A stretch of 25,513 nt of DNA from Candidatus Rifleibacteriota bacterium (GTDB lineage Bacteria > Vulcanimicrobiota > Xenobia > Xenobiales > Xenobiaceae): NCBI GenBank assembly GCA_900772775.1, contig CAAGRW010000097.1:1-25513 (forward strand). Reading direction: 5' to 3'. Below are positions 7,449-13,363 of the stretch, piece after piece. How positions within the stretch are numbered: position 1 is the first letter of the stretch; each line of letters starts with the position of its first letter. Under the pieces are notes generated by a model. That model did not search any database, was not told the origin of the DNA, and saw nothing but the letters and a program-made list of their open reading frames with translations. A program made the position numbers and the translations under genes.

Positions 7449-8750
7449 TTATTTACCAAGCAAGAACTCGATGTTTTCTTGAGGATCGATAACGCCTTTA
7501 CCCTGCTCGAACTTGCTTACGCCTTCGAGAGCATCAGCATTCTTCATCATGATCTCTTTGACCTGATCGGGGCTGATGTTGGGTTTTACCTGGTGCATGA
7601 GCACGTCTACGCCAGCGGCGAAAGGAGTGGCCATGGAGGTACCAGACATGGTGACATAACCTTTACCCTTGTGGGAAGCAGCGGTGATGTCTACGCCAGG
7701 AGCCAAAATGTCGGGCTTCTCGAGCTTGTCGATGCGGCTGGGGCCACGGCTGGAGAAGTAAGCCAAGTCGTCGTCGGAGCGATCTACGGTGCCCTTGTCG
7801 TCCAAAGCGCCTACGGTGATGGCGTGAGGAGCGTTACCGGGGGAACCAATGGTGCCGGAGCCGGGGCCTTCGTTACCGGCGGCTACTACGCAGCTGATAC
7901 CAGCAGCGTGAGCGGCTTCAACGGCTTGTACCACGGGGTCATCTTTGTAGCTCTGGGAAACGTAGCCGCCCAAAGACATGCTGATGACGTCGATGTTTAA
8001 TTTCTCTTTGTTTTCAACGGCCCATTGTACGCCTTTGATAACGTTGGAGAGAGAACCGGAACCGTTGCGGTCCAAAACTTTTACGCCGACAATGCTGGCT
8101 TCGGGAGCCACGCCGGTGTATTTGCCTTTGGAGGACTTACCGCTACCAGCGCAGATACCGGTGCAGTGAGTGCCGTGACCCTGATCGTCGTAGGGTTCGG
8201 TGCGGCCGTTGACCATATCTTTGAAGCCAACGATACGACCTTCGAAGTCGGGGTGCTGAGCAATACCGGTGTCGATAACGCATACGGTTACGCCCTTACC
8301 GGTGATACCCTGATCGTGGAGTTTGTCTACGCCTAAAGTGACGTTGGCAGTGTCCATCAAAGGACGGAAAGTGTTCTCGAGATCGTCCATCTCGTTACGA
8401 GGAATGCCAATCTGGGCATCCATGAAGATTCTGTTGCCTTCTTCGTTGGCTTTAGCCAAGTTGGGAAGAAGGGTGCCGTCAGCGGAAGGGTTGACGGTTA
8501 CAGCAAAGCCGTTTACCAAAGGAAGCTCGGCGGTTACTTGGTTCTCGGGGTTCTGAGCGAGAATAGAAGCGCGCATCTCTTCCAACTTAGCTTTGTCGCT
8601 GTTGGTGATGATTAAGTTTACAGGGCCGTTGTTGGAGGAAGCAACAAAGGTTTCCTCGGGCTGTTTCTCAACGGGGGCCTGGGTAGGAGCGGACTTCGCG
8701 CTGGTGTAAATCTGCGAAGTAGGAGCGCTCATAGTTGGACGAATTTCCAT
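7449..8750 (-). CDS. Subtilisin-family serine protease, no signal peptide
   Basis: S8 peptidase of 433 residues. The catalytic domain (about 137-420) has Asp160 in VIDTG, His192 in GHGTHCTG, the oxyanion Asn293 in AAGNEGPG and Ser372 in GTSMATP, so it should be active. Residues about 43-110 look like an I9-type propeptide (beta strand LIITN, helix, then LVNGFAVTV). The start is firm: AAAGGAGT at 8758-8765 lies seven bases before the ATG. The N-terminus (MEIRPTMSAP and a Thr/Pro/Gln-rich stretch) has no hydrophobic core, so a classical secretion signal is absent. Codon choice resembles that of gap and the EF-G-like gene, suggesting high expression. Single-gene unit with its own promoter and terminator. 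Substrate unknown. Confidence 0.93.
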   Translation of the reverse strand: MEIRPTMSAPTSQIYTSAKSAPTQAPVEKQPEETFVASSNNGPVNLIITNSDKAKLEEMRASILAQNPENQVTAELPLVNGFAVTVNPSADGTLLPNLAKANEEGNRIFMDAQIGIPRNEMDDLENTFRPLMDTANVTLGVDKLHDQGITGKGVTVCVIDTGIAQHPDFEGRIVGFKDMVNGRTEPYDDQGHGTHCTGICAGSGKSSKGKYTGVAPEASIVGVKVLDRNGSGSLSNVIKGVQWAVENKEKLNIDVISMSLGGYVSQSYKDDPVVQAVEAAHAAGISCVVAAGNEGPGSGTIGSPGNAPHAITVGALDDKGTVDRSDDDLAYFSSRGPSRIDKLEKPDILAPGVDITAASHKGKGYVTMSGTSMATPFAAGVDVLMHQVKPNISPDQVKEIMMKNADALEGVSKFEQGKGVIDPQENIEFLLGK

Positions 8751-8783
8751 TAGTGAAACTCCTTTCAGTAGCGGGAGAACTAA

Positions 8784-8798
8784 TGAGATTGATTCTCA
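8784..8798 (-). promoter_or_regulatory. Small hairpin in protease leader
   Basis: TGAGA (8784-8788) pairs with TCTCA (8794-8798) with a five-base loop, in the 5' leader just upstream of the strong ribosome site. It may stabilise the messenger; this is inferred. Confidence 0.25.
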
Positions 8799-8827
8799 GT
8801 AGTAATCTTTTACAAAACAACTTCTTA

Positions 8828-8854
8828 ATCATATTATCATTAGATAGGTGTCAA
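8828..8854 (-). promoter_or_regulatory. Promoter of the protease gene
   Basis: On the minus strand, TTGACA (8849-8854) is followed after 15 bases by TATGAT (8828-8833). The -35 is perfect and the -10 matches five of six, but the spacer is two bases short of ideal. A second TTGACA stands about 30 bases further upstream (8877-8884 region). Confidence 0.5.
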
Positions 8855-9030
8855 TTCTTATTTAAAATGTGAACATTATGTCAACAAAAGCATGATTGTG
8901 GCTACAATTTGTCTGTATCTCCATCTTTTGCTCGATTAAATATGCGGAATAGGCGGTATGCCATATGTTTTTGTTTTGATAATTAACTTGGTACTGACTT
9001 AGTTAAAGTATTTTTTGAATAGGCCTCTTC

Positions 9031-9846
9031 ATGACCTTAGGGAAGGAAAGACCGCGCTTTTTGTGCAATGTTGCGCGAATTATGAACAGCGTATCGAGTA
9101 CAGAATCAAATAATAATAAACTTCTTTCGGTAACAGAATTTGCTGCCGCTATAGGAAAAACTGAACGCCAGGTCTATCGTTATGTAAGTCAAGGGCGCGT
9201 AGCCTCTCAAGAAGGCGTGGGTAGAGGCGGAGTGCGTATTCCCGAAAGTGAAGTTGCCAAATTTTTAGATGGAAATAATAACAGCGCTTCCGGAGCTTGG
9301 ACGCGTGTACGTGGAGCCAGACGCAGTCGGGAAGACTATTTTGAAGACAATTTGGAAAGTATGTCTTTAAGCCGAGATGAGCTAGTTAGAGAAAGTGAAA
9401 ATGAGGCTAAAAATACTTCGGAAGATAAGCCTTCAGCAGCTTCTTTTGAATACATAGAAGCTTCAGAGGAGCCTGAAGAGGAAGCTTCTAGAGAAGAGGC
9501 TCAAGATGCCGAGCCGTCTCCCGAACCCCATTTCCCTACTAGCGTACCCTTAGAACGCCATGAAGCTGCCGTTATGCGCTTAGGCTATATGCAAAGTCAG
9601 TTGGAACAAGTGCAACGTCTTTTAACTGACGGTACTCAAAAAGACAAGGAAAAAGATGAAAAGCTTCAAGCTATGGTCAAAGATTTGGACGAAGCTCAGC
9701 GTGAAATTTTGCGTTTGGGAGCCAAAATTGAAGTAGCTAACGAAAGTAAAAAAGAAGCCGAGATGAGAGCTAATCAGCTGGCCGTAAGGTTGGAAGATGC
9801 CGAACGTAGAGCCAACTTACCCTGGTGGAAGCGCATATTTATTTAG
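9031..9846 (+). CDS. MerR/excisionase-like HTH protein with coiled coil
   Basis: 271 residues. An N-terminal helix-turn-helix (about 30-79: LLSVTEFAAAIGKTERQVYRYV, then a wing with GRGGVRIPESEV) resembles the HTH_17/MerR-like excisionase fold. An acidic, Glu/Ser-rich linker (about 100-175) leads to a long heptad-rich coiled coil (about 185-262) and an aromatic-basic end, PWWKRIFI. Start uncertain: the ATG at 9031 has no ribosome site, while GGGAAGGAAAG at 9040-9050 lies upstream of an in-frame TTG at 9061; an ATG at 9082 is another option. The layout recalls RacA-type DNA-to-membrane tethers, but no function can be assigned. Dfx follows 113 bases later. Confidence 0.8.
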   Translation: MTLGKERPRFLCNVARIMNSVSSTESNNNKLLSVTEFAAAIGKTERQVYRYVSQGRVASQEGVGRGGVRIPESEVAKFLDGNNNSASGAWTRVRGARRSREDYFEDNLESMSLSRDELVRESENEAKNTSEDKPSAASFEYIEASEEPEEEASREEAQDAEPSPEPHFPTSVPLERHEAAVMRLGYMQSQLEQVQRLLTDGTQKDKEKDEKLQAMVKDLDEAQREILRLGAKIEVANESKKEAEMRANQLAVRLEDAERRANLPWWKRIFI

Positions 9847-9916
9847 TAATAAATTGCAAAATAAAATAAAGGTTATCTGCGCAAGGGCTTAAATAATCAA
9901 CCCGAGGGGGAAAAGT

Positions 9917-9931
9917 GAAGCTACTAGCTTC
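9917..9931 (+). promoter_or_regulatory. Hairpin upstream of dfx
   Basis: GAAGCT (9917-9922) pairs with AGCTTC (9926-9931) around a three-base loop, ten bases before the GGGAGGTG ribosome site of dfx. No U-run follows, so it is not a terminator. Confidence 0.3.
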
Positions 9932-9959
9932 CGTATCTTAGGGAGGTGTCGTAAATAAT

Positions 9960-10337
9960 ATGAGCAGAGAGTTCTATATTTGCCGCGAGTGCGGAGCTAT
10001 TGTCGGAACTATGGAGCCTATCAAAGCTGAGCTAGTTTGCAATGGTCATCCTATGGAGCGCCTTGAAGCTGGTTCTGTAGATGCTTCTAAAGAAAAACAT
10101 GTTCCGGCCATTACTGTCGAGGGCAATAGAGTGGAAGTTCAGGTCGGCAGTGTGTTGCATCCTTCTATTCCTGCCCATTACATTCCCTGGGTCTACCTGG
10201 AAACAGAAAAAGGTGGTCAGCGCAAGTCTATTAAGCCTGGCGAAGAGCCAAAGGTTGTTTTTGAATTGGTAGATGACAAGCCTGTGCGTGTTTATGCTTA
10301 TTGCAACTTGCACGGTTTGTGGGTGGCTGATATCTAG
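9960..10337 (+). CDS. dfx: Desulfoferrodoxin (superoxide reductase), altered centre I
   Basis: Cytoplasmic non-haem iron enzyme that reduces superoxide to hydrogen peroxide in anaerobes. 125 residues, as in two-domain desulfoferrodoxins. The catalytic centre II is complete: Glu45 and Lys46 before His47, His67, His73, Cys115 and His118 (in YCNLHGLW). The N-terminal desulforedoxin domain has Cys8, Cys11 and Cys27, but the fourth iron ligand expected directly after Cys27 is Asn28 (VCNGHPM rather than VCCGxPM). Centre I may therefore be unable to hold a normal FeS4 site. GGGAGGTG at 9941-9948 sets the ATG. A strong terminator follows. Confidence 0.95.
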   Translation: MSREFYICRECGAIVGTMEPIKAELVCNGHPMERLEAGSVDASKEKHVPAITVEGNRVEVQVGSVLHPSIPAHYIPWVYLETEKGGQRKSIKPGEEPKVVFELVDDKPVRVYAYCNLHGLWVADI

Positions 10338-10390
10338 CTTCTTGCAAAATATCTTTTGACAGCCTTTGAAGTTATCAAAACTGTTTTAGC

Positions 10391-10442
10391 TTATCAATAA
10401 AAAAAGACCATCCACAAAAGGATGGTCTTTTTTTATTGATAA
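10391..10442. terminator. Very long bidirectional terminator
   Basis: A perfect 23-bp inverted repeat (10391-10413 with 10420-10442) has a six-base loop ACAAAA. The core GACCATCC/GGATGGTC is flanked by A-run and T-run arms, so each strand carries a U-tract after the GC core. It lies between the convergent dfx and the minus-strand gene at 10459 and serves both. Confidence 0.93.
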
Positions 10443-10458
10443 TTTTTTTCTACTCTGA

Positions 10459-11154
10459 CTAGAGCATAGCCACTTTACTTGAAAGCTTGGCAGAAGCTCT
10501 CTCTTTATACTGGGGTAAGTATTCTTTCAGGACTTCGCTGTTAGGATACTTGGCAGCCAGTTTGTCATAAATTTGGATGGCTTGTGCGGCCTTATTTTGA
10601 GCGTCGCAAAGGCTATACTCAATGTGGGCCAAAGCTGTAGTTACTACAAAAGAGTTGGGATATTTGGCAATAAACTCTTGCATAGTTTGGGGAACGCGTT
10701 TGACGTCGAGAGCTTTTTCGCTCATGTAGCCGTCCAAGTCTTTGGGGTTGCGCTTTTCGTAGGCAGCCTTAAGATCAATTTCCAAGAGCACCAAATGCTG
10801 CCAGGCTTGACGATCTGAAGGATCTACTTTTGCTACTACTGCGCTGTTGCCGAAGGTCTTCTCATTCTCTATGTAAAGAGGCTGTTCCAAAACTTCGCTC
10901 TTATAGCGGGCGAAAGTCATAGCTTTTACCAAGTCGTGAGTGGCCAAATCTTCTTGAATGTATTTGTCACTCTCGTCTTTATCTACGATGACGAGGTGGC
11001 CTTGCTTTACTTTTTGAGCTAAGTCTTTAGAGAAGAGGGCTGTCACATCCCTTTTGCCAACAAATGAACGGGTGTTTGTGTCGGAACCGAAGAACATGTT
11101 GACAATCCATAGCAACACTGCAAAAACTATTATGATTTTAACAAATTTTACCAT
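10459..11154 (-). CDS. Membrane-anchored protein with helical (TPR-like) repeats
   Basis: Not recognised as a named family. 231 residues with one N-terminal hydrophobic helix (about 4-22, KFVKIIIVFAVLLWIVNMFF) that is probably an uncleaved anchor, leaving the rest outside the cytoplasm. The last 100 residues hold paired helices of TPR character: AALAHIEYSLCD and AIQIYDKLAAKYPNSEVL with the typical KYPNS turn appearing twice (about 163-167 and 207-211). Residues 30-60 (VTALFSKDLAQKV) resemble the start of a domain of unknown type. The ribosome site is a weak purine run GAGAGAG. It stands in its own unit with a structured leader. Confidence 0.75.
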   Translation of the reverse strand: MVKFVKIIIVFAVLLWIVNMFFGSDTNTRSFVGKRDVTALFSKDLAQKVKQGHLVIVDKDESDKYIQEDLATHDLVKAMTFARYKSEVLEQPLYIENEKTFGNSAVVAKVDPSDRQAWQHLVLLEIDLKAAYEKRNPKDLDGYMSEKALDVKRVPQTMQEFIAKYPNSFVVTTALAHIEYSLCDAQNKAAQAIQIYDKLAAKYPNSEVLKEYLPQYKERASAKLSSKVAML

Positions 11155-11394
11155 AGCTCTCTCTCTTAGGCAGCATCACGCCGCATCTTGCATCTACCTG
11201 AATCACGTTTTCGAGGACAACCATTAAGCTAAAAATTTCTATCTCAGCTTAGGGCAAAAACGCTACAACGTGATATTATACTAATTTACATATTATCCCA
11301 CTAAAATTTTAATAATCTAGGGTCAATACTAAGTTTTGCAAAGGGCCAATTCTCCCTTTTTGCTTAATTAAATCTTAAAATCGGCATAAAGCAA
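11155..11394 (-). promoter_or_regulatory. Leader and promoter region of the anchored protein gene
   Basis: The gene-free stretch 11155-11463 holds, on the minus strand, a -10 element TATAAT (11275-11280) without a good -35, and two nested inverted repeats: ATCACGTT (11202-11209) with AACGTGAT (11267-11274), and TAAGCT (11225-11230) with AGCTTA (11246-11251). The outer arm abuts the -10, so it may be either part of the RNA leader or an operator across the start site. Confidence 0.35.
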
Positions 11395-11426
11395 GAGCGC
11401 TCACCTTTTTTTTAGGATGAGCGCTC
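11395..11426 (-). terminator. Probable terminator of the 11464 lipoprotein gene
   Basis: GAGCGCTCA (11395-11403) pairs with TGAGCGCTC (11418-11426); the loop is T-rich on plus. On the minus strand the tail is only TTGCTTTA, so efficiency is uncertain, though the position 38 bases past the stop codon fits. Confidence 0.6.
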
Positions 11427-11463
11427 TCAAAAATATCAGAAACGATCCGAAGCTTTAGATAGT

Positions 11464-13059
11464 TTAATTGCCAGCTTCTAAATCAATATCTTTGCTGTAA
11501 GAGTAGATGTGACTCTTTTCAGTAAAGTCGCTACCCCAGTTCCAGTGAGTAGTGAACAAGAACTGGACAGGATAAGAAGTTTCGGAAGCTTGACCTGTAA
11601 GAGCTACCAAGCCGAAAGGATCGACAATCTTCTCTAAGAGATCGACATCAGATTTGTTGACGAGCTTTTTGTTTTTGGCGTCGTAGCGGCAGAAACTAAG
11701 CGTGCCTCGCAAATCATTAATGTTGTAGTTGGTGCTGGTTCCGGTAGTCAAATAGGCAATATCTAAATAACGTTTGTCGCTCTGATCCAAAGGATTGGTA
11801 AAGGTAACGTTAACTGGGTATTGCAACTTGTCGAGGATAAGGGTGTACTCACCGTCGTTAGTTTGCAAGTTTTGCAAACTGTCGGTATATTTACTGTCAA
11901 ATTTGTAAATCCAGAGAGCGCCCTTGTTGTCGGGGGAGCTGGCTATACCGTATTTGTCTAAAGCAAAACCGCTGGCAATAGTAAGGTACTGGTTGTCTTC
12001 TCCCTCATTGTCAGTTACACCGGAAGTCCAGGCAAAATCATAAGGATTTTGCAAGTCAATATTTTTATCTTCAGGCTGAATATAGTTTACGTATTTTTTA
12101 GCGGTGGCAGCTAACGGATATTTACTATCGCCTCTAAAAGCTGTCAAGCTATTATTGTTGGCGAAGAAGTAAATTTTGTTGTCTCCCTGACAAGTTACGG
12201 TTACCCAAGGGCCTTCGCTGGCTTTTATTACGGCTGGGTAATTTAAGGTCAATCCGGCAAAGACGTTACCGCAATTGGTAAGGCTGCCGCCAAGATCTGC
12301 CAGTCTACCATTATCAAAAATCTTTTCATCAAAAGCGACAAATTTAACTGAGCCCGTCTCTGCATAATCGGTATAAAACAGAGTGTTGATGGCGTCGTCG
12401 CCGCGATTGAAACTGCTGCTGCCAAATGAGCAAGTCAGAGGACAAGTCGCTGTTAAATTAGTTCCACAGTCAAATACGTTGACGGCTCTAGCTTCTTTCC
12501 AACCTTCTTTGCGAGCGCCCAGATCCATTAAATAGACGGCTTTGGTGGTGCCCAAATCAGTGACGGCTAAATAGAGATGATCGTCAGTTTTGTCATCTGC
12601 AGTGCCCATACTATCGATAATACCGGTGATATAGTAGGGGTTGGCCAAGTCACCTTTGGTATAACCGTTGCCGTTACGAATCTTGATAGTAACTTCTTGA
12701 GGATCGGCCTCTTTGTCGGTAGTGCTATATTTTAAAAGCCTATATTTGCACTGCTGATCGCTCATGCCGGCGCCACCGACGGTGAAGCCTTGGACAGTGT
12801 AAACGTTGTTGCTGTCGTCTACATATTGATAAACAGGATTGCGAAGATCGCTGGTATTGACGATGTCGTAGGCTTTATCGTCAGGATCGTCGGGAGTAGG
12901 AGGAACTGGAGTGGAAGTTCCTGTGGGGGTGGAGCGAGTACCGGTAGGGAAGGGATCCAGCACGCCCATACCGCTGCCTGTGCCTCCGCAACCGATTACT
13001 GAGAGAGATACCGCTGATAGAACTGAAAAGATGGCAATGCCTAATCCGTGCCTCACCAT
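11464..13059 (-). CDS. Large lipoprotein, function unknown
   Basis: 531 residues, not recognised as a named family. A signal peptide ends in SVIGC with the acylated Cys at residue 24. A low-complexity linker of Thr, Pro, Gly and Asp follows (about 26-62), a usual spacer between lipid anchor and domain. The rest is rich in short beta strands, Tyr, Asn, Asp and Gly, with several DDK/DNK turns, and includes paired Cys that could form disulfides (about 200-213 and 265-310). This composition suggests a beta-propeller or similar surface domain, without proof. AGGAGGT directly before the ATG is a strong ribosome site, but it may be sequestered by the leader. Single-gene unit. Confidence 0.8.
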   Translation of the reverse strand: MVRHGLGIAIFSVLSAVSLSVIGCGGTGSGMGVLDPFPTGTRSTPTGTSTPVPPTPDDPDDKAYDIVNTSDLRNPVYQYVDDSNNVYTVQGFTVGGAGMSDQQCKYRLLKYSTTDKEADPQEVTIKIRNGNGYTKGDLANPYYITGIIDSMGTADDKTDDHLYLAVTDLGTTKAVYLMDLGARKEGWKEARAVNVFDCGTNLTATCPLTCSFGSSSFNRGDDAINTLFYTDYAETGSVKFVAFDEKIFDNGRLADLGGSLTNCGNVFAGLTLNYPAVIKASEGPWVTVTCQGDNKIYFFANNNSLTAFRGDSKYPLAATAKKYVNYIQPEDKNIDLQNPYDFAWTSGVTDNEGEDNQYLTIASGFALDKYGIASSPDNKGALWIYKFDSKYTDSLQNLQTNDGEYTLILDKLQYPVNVTFTNPLDQSDKRYLDIAYLTTGTSTNYNINDLRGTLSFCRYDAKNKKLVNKSDVDLLEKIVDPFGLVALTGQASETSYPVQFLFTTHWNWGSDFTEKSHIYSYSKDIDLEAGN

Positions 13060-13065
13060 TTACCT

Positions 13066-13127
13066 CCTGGCAATATATAATGCTAAAATTTTGTATTTTA
13101 AGCCTTCTGGCAAGCTAAATTGCCAGG
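13066..13127 (-). promoter_or_regulatory. Possible RNA switch over ribosome site
   Basis: On the minus strand the leader carries CCTGGCAA (13127-13120), then TTGCCAG (13113-13107), and again TTGCCAGG (13073-13066), the last running into the AGGAGG ribosome site. The first element can pair either with the nearby copy (7 bp, 6-base loop) or with the copy overlapping the ribosome site (8 bp), so two exclusive structures are possible, one leaving translation open and one closing it. Confidence 0.5.
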
Positions 13128-13207
13128 GAACCTTCGTGCTAAAAAGGGCGGATCTTACCGCGTGTTAAGTGAAAAAGAAAAATAAATACAAGTTGCGATA
13201 AAAATTG

Positions 13208-13259
13208 TCCCAAAACAAAACGAGCCCGGCCTGAGCTCAGATACCCAAGCGGCCGGGCT
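13208..13259 (-). terminator. Second terminator downstream of EF-G-like gene
   Basis: AGCCCGGCC (13223-13231) pairs perfectly with GGCCGGGCT (13251-13259); the loop contains the palindrome CTGAGCTCAG. On the minus strand a T-rich tail TTTTGTTTT follows. It lies about 100 bases past the EF-G-like stop, behind the first terminator, and shields the lipoprotein gene from read-through. The remainder of the 304-base gap 13060-13363 holds only the two terminators and the lipoprotein leader. Confidence 0.8.
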
Positions 13260-13295
13260 GTATTTGCTTGAAAAGCAAAAGATAGCTTCACTTTT

Positions 13296-13340
13296 TAACA
13301 AATAAAGTTTCCCCAACCTTTAGGGAAACAGGGGAAACTT
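13296..13340 (-). terminator. First terminator downstream of EF-G-like gene
   Basis: AAGTTTCCCC (13305-13314) pairs perfectly with GGGGAAACTT (13331-13340). On the minus strand the tail is TATTTGTT. It stands about 25 bases past the stop codon. Confidence 0.75.
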
Positions 13341-13363
13341 CATTTGTTTGATTTATCGCAAAA

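Noticed and set aside
7479..8336. Plus-strand reading frames opposite the protease gene
   Set aside because: They mirror the strong minus-strand subtilase, have no ribosome sites and encode low-complexity Gly/Val/Ala-rich products; antisense shadows.
9031..9846. Phage excisionase or prophage remnant
   Set aside because: No integrase, attachment site or other phage gene nearby, and the long coiled coil does not fit an excisionase.
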